From Xestospongia bergquistia (taxonomy: Eukaryota; Porifera; Demospongiae; Haplosclerida; Petrosiidae): a stretch of 64,000 nt of DNA. Made by a program: the position numbers and the translations under genes. Location: contig OZ014415.1 of NCBI GenBank assembly GCA_963965975.1, positions 1,493,001-1,557,000 on the forward strand. The letters run 5' to 3'. The notes under the pieces are model-generated. The model made no database searches. It was not told where the DNA came from and worked only from the letters and a program-made list of their open reading frames with translations. How positions within the stretch are numbered: position 1 is the first letter of the stretch; each line of letters starts with the position of its first letter. This document shows positions 35,737 to 53,766 of the stretch, piece by piece.

Positions 35737-37859
35737 TGATATATAATTATTACTATTTTGTCTATTTGTAATCCCTAAATCAACTAATATAGATGTTTTG
35801 GTTATATTATGATTATATTCCTTTTGTTTTTCTAAATTTTAATTATATCAGTTGGTGACATATTAAACAAATATCTAGATTAAATCTTCATGTTCAATCA
35901 GAAAATGATGTTTGGTTTGGATGGAATACTAAGAATGATACTTGCTTATCTCTATAGTAATTACTATAAATGTTTGAGAAGTATCATTACTAAATTACTT
36001 TCTCTGTAGTTAAGTAAATAGCAATCACCATGGCTGGTTAATACAAATGTACCTCATCTAAACAATTAATGTATGTGGCCAAAGAAGGTACCTCATCTTT
36101 ATCCTATCCCAGACTCATGCAGTTTCTAAAGACTAAAGCTATATTTCCTAAGAATGAAATATTAAGCTATAGAACTATGAGATAAGCAAACATTTCTTTG
36201 ATACAACACATAACATAATATAATGAAAAGTAAATGTTTGTGTTAAAGAATTGAATAAACCACAAACAAAGATTACATCATAATAAAGTGAGGACTTTAA
36301 AATAGAATAATAAAATAAAATGTTAAAAGTTCTATAATGCTCTCCAATGAATTGTTTGGAAAACATGTGATCTTTTAAAATGACACTACACATATCTATG
36401 TAAAAAATTGTAGTCATAATGGTATTACCCTATAATAACTAAGTACAATTGATAAGGGAGCTGGGTACACGTTAATGTAATGAAAATGTTGCCCCTTAGT
36501 TTTCAACACTCAGTATTACCTTAATTAGTGAGATCTATCTGAAGTCTTGAAATTCAGTAAATACAATCTGAACTTGTTATTTTATCAGAGTTCTGTTATT
36601 GCACACAAAAATACTACATATTGAAAACTTGCATAACAACAATTACTGAAAATCAAAAGGTAATTGCATACAATAATAAATATTACCTGATACAATTAGC
36701 ATACAAGTCATTTGTTAGATTTCTCCAGATAAAGTTGTCTATTATCTTCTATTAGCAGTCTCTTTAGTTAAAGAGCCTCCAAAAGTCCAATGAATGTCTC
36801 CAATCCAACAATTGTAAGAAAGAGAAGATAGAGAGTTTCCAAGAGACCAGTCAGTCCACAAGTTGAGAACATAGAGGGAGAAAGGGAAGAAGAACAACTG
36901 AATTACTAAAGAATGGATGAGAAGTGGATGGATGGATGAAGAGACAGCTCACCTTTTTCACCAGTGCTGCTCCTGCAGGGAAAGAAAAAGAGAGTAGTGT
37001 TCGAGATTGTACTGATGGAAACATGACTGGATCTCCAGTACTAATTATAATGTGATAGTTACACATGACATATAGTTATATGTACATGTTAGATATATGC
37101 ATTGTTGCAAACGTACACAGAAAGGCAATGCACTATAAGATAGAATATGTCTTGTGTTTATTATTTTATTTTTTATAGGATTTTATCATAAATGATTATT
37201 TTTAATAAACCAAATGAAACTTAGTAAATGAATGGCTTCATGTTGAGAACCAGATTGGGAACTTGGAATATACCTAGACAGTTGTATAGAATATATAGCT
37301 TGCTTGCAAACTCAATTTCAGGGGGCTCACTAGAATTAAGTCATTGTAATTTGTACCATCCCTCACCATCTTAACAGTTATAAGCAGCTTCACCATGTAT
37401 TAGTGGGACTTTTATAACATATATGTATATATACAGTTACTTAGAGATTATATACCAGCAGTTCTGGTATGGCAGTGTAGCTTTCCTCTTTAATTTGTTG
37501 TAGCTTGTAACCACATGTAGACTAGCTAATGAGGAGTCTTTTTGTTAATTATAATGACTAGTAGAGCCTCCCTGTGCATGCTAAGTTACAATGAAACTGA
37601 AAATACTTCATATAGAGTGATTGACACATCAATTAACCATCTACTATATAAGGATTGATGTGTCTTCTCTAAATGTGTAAAATAAATTAATGATAGACCA
37701 ATCATTAATGTTCTTTCAACTAACCATAATGCTATTATCATATTTATTATTTCCTCCATAACTATGTATTACCAATCAACCATAATTAAGGAATATTATC
37801 AATTTAAATACATGTGATACATTGTTTTATCTATATTTTATTGAATTAAAGTGCTTTGA
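35737..37859. other. Mostly non-coding stretch between SEP-2 and ears2
   Basis: AT-rich; 3' UTR of SEP-2 on the left. Apart from the uncertain exon pair at 36742-36972 no coding signal is visible. Confidence 0.5.
36742..36972 (-). CDS. Possible last two exons of an unidentified minus-strand gene
   Basis: Candidate exon 36953-36972 (acceptor TTTCCCTGCAG, donor AAG|GTGAGC), 55-bp intron, exon 36742-36897 (acceptor TAATTCAG). Joined in one frame they read AALVKKLFFFPFSLYVLNLW and onwards to a stop at 36742, with WTDWSLGN and NCWIGDIHWTFGG inside. The splice signals and open frame are good, but no upstream exon or family was found. It may be chance. Confidence 0.25.
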
Positions 37860-43767
<5,908 letters not shown>

Positions 43768-43795
43768 CTAATGATAAGTAGGAGGAAGATTGTAC

Positions 43796-44260
43796 CTCAG
43801 CCACACCCACTTGAAGAGTAGCAACTAGCAACGCCCAGCTTCTAATTTGCGTTTAGCTATCTGTCCATTCATTCATCCTTGTATCTATCTAATCATTTAT
43901 CCATTTATTCATAGGTTTCAACTTTCAAAGCAGTAGAATCTATAACTAAACATTTGAAGTAAATAATCAGTGAATGACCTGATATTGATTAGTAAATTTA
44001 CCAATTATAACAATACTTTTATAAACTCAGTTTTTAAGTCCAAACATAATAATATTATATATATACACATCAATTAGTAAAAAGTGGTGTATTTGAAATG
44101 AAAAATTTAGAAAGATTCAAATATTGTTATGGAATAATATACTATATATGTCTTATATATGTAATATCCATTTGAGTGAAGGTCCATTGTCTAGACCTAT
44201 CATGGACTGGTCCAATCCAGAATGGCAACAGAAAAAAACAACATGTTATATCAAGCATAT
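43796..44260 (+). pseudogene. Decayed hyi exon fragments beside ears2
   Basis: About 43800-44010 resembles exons 1 and 2 of hyi at 59186-59458 (CTAATTTGCGTTTAGC, ATAGGTTTC...AAAGCAGTAGAATC). 44170-44235 resembles exon 4 (CATTTGAGTGAAGGTCC, GACTGGTCCAATCCAGAATG). Start codon and frame are lost. It shows that ears2 and hyi were once direct divergent neighbours. Confidence 0.75.
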
Positions 44261-44402
44261 CAAGTGATGCCACGTCATCACAGTTGCAATTAGCTTATTG
44301 AAGCATGACACGTCATTTCAGTATTACTTATGATTATATATTGGATAATATAAACAGACTCCCACACTAGATGTAGACAAAGCAACGACAACTATACCAA
44401 CT

Positions 44403-44855
44403 ATGGTAAAATTGGTTTGGATTACACTTGTGATCTGTTTGGTCATTCTACTTCTCAATGATGCTGAGTCTAATAAACTACAGCAAAGGAATGATATCAG
44501 GAAGAAAAGTACAAAGAAGAAATATGTTCAACAAGAGATGAGCATCTTTCCTCATCAACCTCAATACATTACAAATTACAATATGGTAATTATTGATAGT
44601 TTTGCTATTGAAAGTTTCATTGTTCCTTAGGTTAATGGAAAAAGAAAGAGGAAAGCAGGATTTGGTCACACTATGAAACAACAAATGATGTTTAATAACA
44701 GTTCACATGAAGTTATCCAAACACACAAGAAAGTCTCAAAATTATTAAAAGGAATCATGATGTATTATTGGTTTATACTTATGATAAAATTATTTCATCT
44801 TGATTTGGAGACTATCATTTGTTTAATTTTATCAACTTTCCTAATGCGTAATTAG
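44403..44855 (+). CDS. SEP-4: short secreted protein with long hydrophobic tail (135 aa)
   Basis: Exon 1 44403-44585 (MVKLVWITLVICLVILLLND signal peptide; basic linker; IFPHQPQYITNYNM), 45-bp intron, exon 2 44631-44855 (74 aa). Exon 2 opens with VNGKRKRKAGFGHTMKQQ and ends in a largely hydrophobic segment (IMMYYWFILMIKLFHLDL ... LILSTFLMRN) that could be an amphipathic helix or a membrane segment. Preceded by ATATAAAC about 50 bp upstream. SEP-5, SEP-6, the orphan exon at 49776 and the 56281 fragment are relatives. Function unknown. Confidence 0.65.
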
Positions 44856-45026
44856 TAATAACTACTTTCTGCCATACAGATAATTAAAACTTTTCTCCAA
44901 TCCCTTTCTTTCAAAAATTGATTTAATTAACTTCAACATTGATCATTATACTTGCTAAGAGTGATTATAACAGGAGCGCATGAGCGTCGCGAAGCGACGC
45001 AAAGGACCGTCAACAACTGTTGTTAA

Positions 45027-45424
45027 GGCTGGGATACACGAGGCGATTTTGTTTGTATCTTGGTTGTATGCAACATGCGAGTGCAACAAAGTCGCGTGAA
45101 TAGGGTTGAATATTGATACAATATTATCACAATAATTTTTATTAACTATTTTAAATAACTACGTTTAATTTTAAAATGGCGGACAACCAGCAGATAGCAG
45201 CATGTGGAATGTTAATAACCATAATACTGTCCAGGAGACGTAGGACTACCACTACTGTTTCCATGGTTACTTTTGATCTTACTGCGATATTGTCGCATGG
45301 AATAGACGGCATCCCTATAGCTTGCAACAAGTTGCATGCGATCAACTATCGTCGCGATATTCATGATACACGATAAGATATATCTCATGCAACGTGTTGC
45401 ATAATCGCCTCGTGTATCCCAGCC
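45027..45424. mobile_element. 398-bp MITE with 21-bp TIRs and TTAA flanks
   Basis: Termini GGCTGGGATACACGAGGCGA(T) at 45027 and its exact complement at 45404-45424, flanked on both sides by TTAA (45023-45026, 45425-45428). A TTAA target duplication suggests a piggyBac-mobilised element; a TTA/TAA reading would fit PIF/Harbinger instead. Open frames inside show no transposase motif. It interrupts another repeat, because GC-rich sequence on the left (GCGTCGCGAAGCGACGC palindrome, 44984-45000) seems to belong with the element on the right. Confidence 0.75.
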
Positions 45425-45539
45425 TTAAGGCTTAGAAATATGTCCATATATGGACAATTGGACATAAGTGCAAAGTGTTTTGCATTTTAATAGCTTCTTG
45501 GCTGCACCCTTAGTTAGGTGTGCTTTAAATAGATAAATT

Positions 45540-45926
45540 TAAGAGAAGACGGTCAAACGACCTTCTGAAGACATGGAAATCCCTGCTACACGAAAACAGC
45601 AGCTGACTCGACCCACGAATGGCTGAACAAATGGGACATTTCAGGCTTACTGTTGGCAAACCTGGAACTTACTCTGGCTCATGTATTATGGCTTTAAGAA
45701 CTTATGTGCTGATTTCACTTCTGCTCACGCTGGGTATACAATATATCCAGTACATCTCAATGGTAGTGCAGTTGAGACTTTCTTTAGCCAGGTCAAGCAC
45801 GCCACCTCAGGCCAATTATTATCACTGAACTATCCTATTGCCAGATCTAGAGGTGCAATAATAACTAGAGGAAGTGTTCAGAGGTGTCGCCGTGGAGACT
45901 ATAGAAATGCACCACTTTTTATATGA
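45540..45926 (+). pseudogene. Fragment of a DNA-transposon protein
   Basis: A frame from 45681 reads LCADFTSAHAGYTIYPVHLN, GSAVETFFSQVKHATSGQLL, NYPIARSRGAI and ends at 45926. The VNGSAVE-F-SQ-K pattern resembles the C-terminal part of eukaryotic cut-and-paste transposases; the exact superfamily is not recognised. Upstream the frame is broken (a TGA in the sequence of 45619-45640 and a frame change). It is probably the remains of the element into which the TTAA-flanked MITE inserted. Confidence 0.4.
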
Positions 45927-46449
45927 AAACATGATTTGAAACATAAACCATACAACTGAAAGAGGTAGTAACTGTTCATTCTATTAATAATGTTATAATA
46001 TCAGATAATATTAACCTTAATAGTAAAAGGAGGTTTTAATAACACAGATGATTACTATAAGTAAAAAAATTAAATAATGACAAACAATTAACCATTCTCT
46101 GTAAGAACTCTGGCAACTTCCCTAGCTTGAGATTAGTCTTTAGAGAACTAGTCTTGTTGAATAAGGAGATGTATGTTGTTCAACTGTTTTCACCTCTTTA
46201 ATGACAAGTCTCCATAACCTTCAAGTCTTATTCTTTTAAACATTTCGCAATGTACATAGCTTCTTTCCTTCTTAGTTTTTTCATTTTACTCGTCAATGAT
46301 GATTATAATAATATTCATTGCTCCATGACGTACTTATACTTATGTGTATTTTCCTTATAATTTATAGAATAATCCCTGACCATGTTTCGATAGTGGTTAG
46401 AATACAAATATAATGGCAGTTTGACGCTCCTTCGTGCAATTCTTGAGCA

Positions 46450-47791
46450 ATTCTATTACTCAATGATGCTAAGTCTAAAGCTTTGCAACGCTCATGTGCT
46501 CCTGATTATAGAGATAAAGAGCCAAGTCAAGATCACAAAAAACAGAACATCTGAACACATCCTAGGTCATTAGAGTTGACATATAATAAATTGCAATGTC
46601 AGCCCATTCTTGATATCATATATCACACACTAGGAGTAAGAGTGAGTTACAATGCTTAAATCAACTGATACAGGAGGTGTACATGCATTAGGGAGTGATC
46701 ACTTAATTAACCTTGTAATATACCTATTGCATCATAATTATATATCCATCATTACATCGGAATGTATTGATCAGCAATGGTATGGAATGACTACTTAGTT
46801 TGTCGAGTGTCCAATTCATAATTTCTAGTATAGACACTAGACAATGTCATATCAACAACTATAACAAGTAAATTTTTTCTTGTGGTCTGCTTTATGATTC
46901 TATTTCTCAATGATGCTAAGTCTAAAGCTTTGCAACGCTCATGTGCTCCTGATTATAGAGATAAAGAGCCAAGTCAAGATCACAAAAAACAGAACATCTG
47001 AACACATCCTAGTTCATTAGAGTTGACATATAATAAATTGCAACGTCAACCCATTCTTGATATCATATATCACACACTGGGAGTAAGAGTGAGTTACAAT
47101 GCTTAAATCAACTGATACAGGAGGTGTACATGCATTAGGGAGTGATCACTTAATTAACCTTGTAATATACCTATTGCATCATAATTATATATCCATCATT
47201 ACATCGGAATGTATTGATCAGCAATGGTATGGAATGACTGCTTAGTTTGTTGAGTATCCAATTCATAATTTCTAGTATAGACACTAGACAATGTCATATC
47301 AACAACTATAACAAGTAAATTTTTGCTTGTGGTCTGTTTTATGATTCTATTACTCAATGATGCTAAGTCTAAAGCTTTGCAACGCTCATGTGCTCCTGAT
47401 TATAGAGATAAAGAGCCAAGTCAAGATCACAAAAAAACAGAACATCTGAACACATCCTAGTTCATTAGAGTTGACATATAATAAATTGCAACGTCAACCC
47501 ATTCTTGATATCATATATCACACACTGGGAGTAAGAGTGAGTTACAATGCTTAAATCAACTGATACAGGAGGTGTACATGCATTAGGGAGTGATCATTTA
47601 ATCAACCTTGTAATATACCTATTGCATCATATATATCCATCATTACATCAGAATGTATTGATCAGCAATATGTATGGAATGACTACTTAGTTTGTTGAGT
47701 ATCCAATTCATAATTTCTAGTATAGACACTAGACAATGTCATATCAACAACTATGACAAGTAAATTTTTGCTTGTGGTCTGTTTCGTGATT
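46450..47791. repeat. Three tandem 447-bp copies of SEP 5' region and signal-peptide exon
   Basis: The block CAATGATGCTAAGTCTAAAG recurs at 46461, 46908 and 47355, exactly 447 bp apart, with almost identical sequence between. Each unit holds an exon-1-like stretch (SKFLLVVCFMIL, NDAKSKALQRSCAPDYRD, then a stop) and the promoter-like flank also found upstream of SEP-9. In the units whose start site is visible the codon is ATA instead of ATG, so the signal peptide cannot start normally. A fourth, truncated start (47750, ATG present) is cut after ~17 codons. Confidence 0.8.
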
Positions 47792-47849
47792 TATTTTTTA
47801 TTTTTTATTCATCATGCAACAATTACTTTTTATTTAATATAGGATTCAT

Positions 47850-48478
<629 letters not shown>

Positions 48479-48484
48479 ATCTAA

Positions 48485-48770
48485 TGATGAGTAGGAGGAA
48501 GATTATACTTCAGCCACACCTACTTGAAGAGTAGAGCTGCTAATTTGAGATTAGCTATCAGTTCAAAATCCTCACAATAGGACAATTAATTTTACATTTA
48601 GTAATTACAGTTAATATGATATATAAGGATGGCATTAGTTTGTATGTGTAATGTACTGTAGGATTAATTTGAGTGAAAGTGTATTGTCTACACTTATAGA
48701 CTGGTCCAATCCTGAATGACAACAGGCAAAAATGACACGTCTTTCTAATGCACAATACCAGATTCCAATT
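48485..48770 (+). pseudogene. Decayed hyi fragments, second copy
   Basis: Exon-1-like scrap at about 48510-48560 (GAGCTGCTAATTTGAGATT) and exon-4-like block 48662-48765 (ATTTGAGTGAAAGTGT, ACTGGTCCAATCCTGAATG, ATGACACGTCTTTCTAATG). Frames broken (TGG to TGA). Confidence 0.7.
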
Positions 48771-49000
48771 AGTAAATATACTGATACTGTACTGGAGATG
48801 AGGAGAGAGAGAGAGAGAAATAATTTAGACAATAATTACAGTATAATAACATAATATATAATCAAGCATTTTGAGTAACTCTGTGTCATCACAGTTGTGA
48901 TCTAACTTATTAAATCATGTCATGTCGACAATGCAACATCGGCATTATTTATAAATATATAGTGGAGAATATAAACAAACTCCTTATTACAGAAGTAACT

Positions 49001-49454
49001 ATGGCAAGTATACAGTATTTAGTTTTTGTGTTTATTGTGGTAGTTCTACTTTATGTTGATGGAAGTCTAAAGAAAGACAGTAAAGAAGTGAGATCAGGAA
49101 GTTGAGTATGAAAGAGAGATATGTTCAACAAAAGATGAAGATCTTTCCATATCCTCAATACATAACAAAATATAATGCATATTATAATATTGATAGATTT
49201 ATTATTAAACTTTTTTTTGTTCTTAGATTAATGACAAAAAAAAGAATGCCACATTTGGTAACTTTACAGAACAACAAATATTGTTCAAAAACACATCACG
49301 TTTAGCTAAAATACAGCAGAAAGAATCGAAATTGTTAGTAGAAGAAATTATATATTGGCTGTTAATACTTAATTTGACAAAATTATTACATGTTGATTCA
49401 GATGCTACCATATGTTTAATTTTGTCAATTCTTCTAATGCGTAATCAAATGTAA
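49001..49454 (+). CDS. SEP-5: SEP-4-like gene, doubtful first exon
   Basis: Exon 1 from 49001 (MASIQYLVFVFIVVVLLYVD signal peptide) loses the family frame after KEVRSGS and the usual donor (GTAATTATTGATAG) is mutated. An alternative donor GTGAGA at 49088 joins in phase 0 to exon 2 49227-49454, giving a 104-residue product without the linker. Exon 2 is fully open (INDKKKNATFGNFTEQQ ... hydrophobic tail ... LILSILLMRNQM). Either a gene rescued by a new splice site or a young pseudogene. Confidence 0.45.
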
Positions 49455-49651
49455 GTAAATGTAAATCAATAGTTTAATGATTAATGGTTAATTATATAAC
49501 TATTGTTTTAACTTATTCAATGAATATACATTATACAAGAGATAGAGTAGCTTTATGAAGACTGAGTCTAGTAATTACCAAATTCTTTAGAATAGAAACC
49601 ACTGGAAGGATAAGAATCAATTCATTAGTCTTGAGTGCATTGTTGTGATTA

Positions 49652-49690
49652 TATTATATATATAATTATATATATATATATATATATATA
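49652..49690. repeat. (TA)n tract
   Basis: Alternating TATATA, immediately upstream of the orphan SEP exon. Confidence 0.85.
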
Positions 49691-49775
49691 ATATTACCAG
49701 AATGTAATCTAGAAAGATACAGCTTTCTCAGTAATTATTGATAGTTTTGCTACTGAAAGGTTTATTGTTTCTTAG

Positions 49776-49985
49776 GTTAATGGAAAAAGAAAGAGGAAAG
49801 CAGGATTTGGTCACACTATGAAACAACAGATGATGTTTAACAACACTTCATATAAAAGAAAGACCAAATCACAAAAGAAAGGTTCAAAATTATTAATAGT
49901 GTATATACTTATGATAAAATTATTTCATCTTGATTTGGAGACTATCATTTGTTTAATTTTATCAACTTTCCTAATGTGCAATTAG
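49776..49985 (+). pseudogene. Orphan SEP second exon
   Basis: Acceptor TTTCTTAG and a full open 70-codon exon (VNGKRKRKAGFGHTMKQQ ... LILSTFLMCN stop) nearly identical to exon 2 of SEP-4. Part of the preceding intron survives (TTGATAGTTTTGCTACTGAA), but no first exon follows upstream; a (TA)n tract and SEP-5 3' flank are there instead. Could still be used as an alternative last exon of SEP-5; not shown. Confidence 0.65.
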
Positions 49986-50176
49986 TAATAACTACTTCTA
50001 TCACACATTTAATTAAAACTTTTTGGCTAACTTGTCCATTCCTTTTTTTAAAATAATTGACTATTATCAATTCAACATTGACTATTATACTTGTTAAGAT
50101 TATCAGTTGGATTATAGAGATTAAGAGTCAAGTCAATATCACAACAAACAGAATATCTGAACATACCATATTTATT

Positions 50177-50345
50177 AGAGTAATGATCCAAAATTGAGTA
50201 AAATCGCCAAACAGACCACGAGCAAAAATTTACTTGTCATAGTTGTTGTTATGACTTTGTCTAGTGTCTATACTAGAAATTATGAATTGGACACTCAACA
50301 AACTAAAGTCATTCCATTCATATTACTGATCAATGCATTCTGTTC
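50177..50345 (-). pseudogene. Inverted SEP signal-peptide exon and promoter fragment
   Basis: On the minus strand ATG at 50240 starts MTSKFLLVVCLAILLNFG and soon meets a stop. Upstream of it (50241-50345) lies the family 5' flank (GACACTAGACAAAGTCATAA) reversed. It is the only family piece found on this strand, so an inversion accompanied one duplication. Confidence 0.65.
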
Positions 50346-50770
50346 AAATGATGTAATATATATTATACAGTCTTGATATCATATGTCATACTGGGAGTAT
50401 GAGTGAGTTACAATGCTTAAATCAACTGATACAAGTGTAGGAAGTGATCACTTAATTATCCTTGTAGTATATGTATTGCATCATATATATCTATTATTTC
50501 ATCATTAGAGATAACAGTAGGTCATTGTTACAATAACTTAACATGACATTGTTCATTACAGTTGACATATAATGAATAAAGAATACAACGTCAGCCCAAC
50601 CTTTGATATGATATATCATACTGGGAATGAGATTAGCTCAGCTAGGATTATAGAAGGATAAGCTGTTAATGGCTATTAATATTAATATTATTAATATTAC
50701 TGTAATTACTTCTGACTTGCATTGATGATGATGAGCATGAGGCAGAAAAATGCTTATCTATTTTTCAACT

Positions 50771-51236
50771 ATGGTAAAAATTAGTTTGGATTACACTTGT
50801 GATCTGTTTGGTCATTCTCCTTCTCAATGATGCTGAGTCTAATGAACTACAGGAAAGGAGTGAGATCAAGAAGAAAAGCACAAAGTAGAAATATATTTAA
50901 CAAGAGATGAGCATCTTTCCTCACCAACCTCAATAAATTACAAATTATAATACAGTAATTATTGATAGTTTTGTTATTGAAAGTTTTATTGTTCCTTAGG
51001 TTAATGGAAAAAGAAAGAGGAAAGCAGGATTTGGTCACTTCATGAAACAACAAAAATTGTTCAACAACACTTCATATATAGCTAAAAGAAAGACCAAAAC
51101 ACAGAGGAAAGGCTCAAAATTATTAATAGAAATCATGATATATTATTGGTTTATACTTATGATACAATTATTTTATCTTGATTTGAGGACTATCATTATT
51201 TTAATTTTATCAATTCTCCTAATGCATAATAGATAA
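50771..51236 (+). pseudogene. SEP-6: SEP-4 copy with broken first exon
   Basis: Exon 1 matches SEP-4, but one extra base after ATGGTAAAA shifts the signal-peptide frame and AAG-TAG replaces AAG-AAG in the linker (about 50885). Exon 2 51000-51236 is open (VNGKRKRKAGFGHFMKQQ ... LLMHNR). No alternative start in frame was found. Confidence 0.7.
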
Positions 51237-51823
51237 CAAATACTTTCTATCATATATTCTTGTATGTAATACTTAAATTTACTTGATTTGTTTTTCAAAA
51301 AAATAATTTAATTGACTGTCATTAATTCAAGATTGATTATTACACTCATTAAAAGTGATTGCAGAGATAAGATAATATCACATCAAACTAAATATCTGAA
51401 TGTACCAATATTCATAGTTCATTACAGTTGACATATAATGAATAAAGAATACAATGTCAGTCCAACCTTTCATATGATATATCATATTGGGAATGTGATT
51501 AGCTTAGCTAGCATTATAAAGGACTAAGCTCTTATAGTCAAAAGGTCCTTTCATGACTCATCTATTTCATTATTAGGAGGATTAATCAGATCCATTGTAA
51601 GTGAGATACATGCTTTTAAATCAATACCATAAAACAGATATAGGTGTACTAATTAGGGAGTGATCACTAACAATGACTTAATTAACTTTGTAATATATCT
51701 ATAGCATATTGAATAACACTATGTCATTTGAACGGAATGCATTGATCAGATATGATTACCGAGAGTTGTCATGTGCATAACACATGATTCCTAACGTAGA
51801 TATTAGACGAAGTAAAAACAACT

Positions 51824-52396
51824 ATGGCAAACAAACTGGTTTGGCAGTTTTTACTCATTGTCTGTTTCATGATTCTATTTCTCAATGATGCTAAGTCTAA
51901 AGAAATAAAAAGAGAAGAAAATGCTGAAAAGAAGAAGCAAGTTGTTTGTCAAAAACAGACGAATATTTTTCCAGCTCATACTCATTGTTATCAATGCAAG
52001 TCAAAAGTAATTACAGTAATATTAATAATATTAATATTAATAGTTTTTTTATTTGTCTCTTAGGTTAATGGAAAAGAGATTTCAAAAGACCATCTTGAAA
52101 ACAATGAGATACAACAAATGAGATATAATGGAGCAAACAAGAAGACAACAAGTATGATACAAAGCAGAAATCAAAATGAAAATCTTTATTGGTTAATGAC
52201 AACATTTGAATTGGTTTGTGCGACAATATTAGAAATTCTACAAACTGGAACATCACATTTTATTACTTCAACAACATTTGAGTTTATGATACGAAAACAT
52301 ATAATGTTATTAGTACAACGAGATATTATTTTATTTGTGAGATTACATCTAATCTTATTACTAAATCAATTTAATGATACGTTTTTTCAGGTATAA
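51824..52396 (+). CDS. SEP-8: secreted protein with long amphipathic C-terminal region (171 aa)
   Basis: Exon 1 51824-52006 (MANKLVWQFLLIVCFMILFL signal peptide; KEIKREENAEKKKQ linker; three Cys in VCQKQ, HCYQC), 57-bp intron, exon 2 52064-52396 (110 aa). Exon 2: VNGKEISKDHLENNE, then RNQNENLYWLMTTFELVCAT, and a long alternation of hydrophobic and Arg residues (RKHIMLLVQRDIILFVRLHL) to FFQV. The stop follows a CAG|GTATAA that could be a further donor. Close paralogue of SEP-9. Unknown function. Confidence 0.65.
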
Positions 52397-53697
52397 CCTT
52401 TATTGTTCAAGTTACAAAGAATTAATATAATGTTGTTTGTTTGTTTGTTTGTTTGTATACTGGCGTGTTTGTTTGTTTCTTTACCTTTTCATTTCTCTTT
52501 TCTAAAAATTGATTTAAAAAACAAAACTAACTACTTGAATTTGATAACATGAGTAACTTCATAATTTAGATTCAGACCACATAAAAATTAAAAATTGTTT
52601 AGAAATTCATCAAATATTTAGAAGCATTTGAAGGGACCCTCTCAGTAGACCTCTTAACCTGTGAACGATTAAAATCAATTAATTTCAGTTAATTGCATTA
52701 GTTGCTATCCACCATTTGGAGGTTAAGAAAACTATAAATATTATAAATAAAGGTTTGGTCTCCCAAAAAATGTAACCAAAGTCTTTTCTAGTTAAACCAA
52801 CTAAACTAACTAAATTAACTACAAGGAATTACCCAAGTTAGCATAGATAGTAATATATGTCAATGACATCACTGCATATGCTGTATTATGTATTCAAAAT
52901 AAGTTTGGTACACAATATCAACTCCTATAATGTTCATTCCCATAATTTCAAATCCCAAAATGTTCAAGAAATGTGTAACAAAATGTAAATCAATGTTAAA
53001 AATTTAAAAACTAATAATTGATTATGTAATTATTGTTTTAATTTATTTAATGAACGTGTATTATATAAGATATAGAGGAAGGGATAATGAAGACTGAGTC
53101 TAGTAATTAATGAATTCTTTATAACAGAAACCACTGGAAAGATAAGATGCAATTCAATAGTTTTGAGTGCATATTGTAGTTGTAATACTATATACACATA
53201 ATATTGTCAGAATCTAATCTAGCCAAATCTAGCTTTCCCAAAACATGATAGTAATTACTATAGCTGATTGTAAATGTTGTGCTAAGTTGGCTAAGGAGGC
53301 AAGTTTGGTCAGCCAAGACTACAACCACAAAATAATTAATTGTAGCCATATCTTACCAATCAATCATCCAAATTTTTTAGCAATGTACCAAAACATTTAC
53401 TTCAATGATTAATTATTGTGATATATAGAGACCACCTACCTATGATTAATTGTTTATAGTATTTTAGCAACTTATTTAAGTGCAAAACTTATATGAAATT
53501 AAGTTGAATTGGGTAAGAGCCTAAGGTTTAGGAAAACGTTAAAATAATACAAGCTACAATTGAACTTTCAATAAATGCTAAATATTGTAGACACAATAGA
53601 CTCAAAATAATGCATTTTAATTATGTTTATATACAAACTTCCAATCATCTAAAGCCACATCATTCAAACAGGATAATGCTGAATCAGTTGTTATGCA
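52397..53697. other. Flanking DNA shared between SEP genes
   Basis: No coding signal. 52490-52770 matches the 3' flank of SEP-9 (57490-57760). 52980-53200 matches the 3' flank of SEP-5 (49450-49650). 53390-53700 matches the DNA before SEP-3 (39230-39605). A mosaic of duplicated flanks, with a short (GTTT)n run at 52437-52455. Confidence 0.6.
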
Positions 53698-53716
53698 ATA
53701 TCTATGAATATGATTA
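53698..53716 (+). promoter_or_regulatory. Shared upstream element of SEP-7
   Basis: ATATCTATGAATATGATTA, 69 bp before the ATG; the same spacing as SEP-3. Confidence 0.5.
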
Positions 53717-53766
53717 ACTGTTTCTATATAATATTACTCATAATAGTTTGTACATAACAAAAAGCA

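Noticed and set aside
44974-45022. GC-rich stretch as a tRNA gene or tRNA-derived SINE
   Set aside because: The palindrome GCGTCGCGAAGCGACGC does not fit a cloverleaf, and no A-box or B-box was found.
45176-45376. Open frames on both strands inside the TTAA-flanked element
   Set aside because: Element is only 398 bp, and the frames have no transposase motif and overlap each other antisense.
46450-47791. CRISPR-like array
   Set aside because: The direct repeats are 447 bp and contiguous without spacers; this is a eukaryotic tandem duplication.
50194-50376. Plus-strand 60-codon frame
   Set aside because: It is the complement of an inverted SEP promoter and leader exon.
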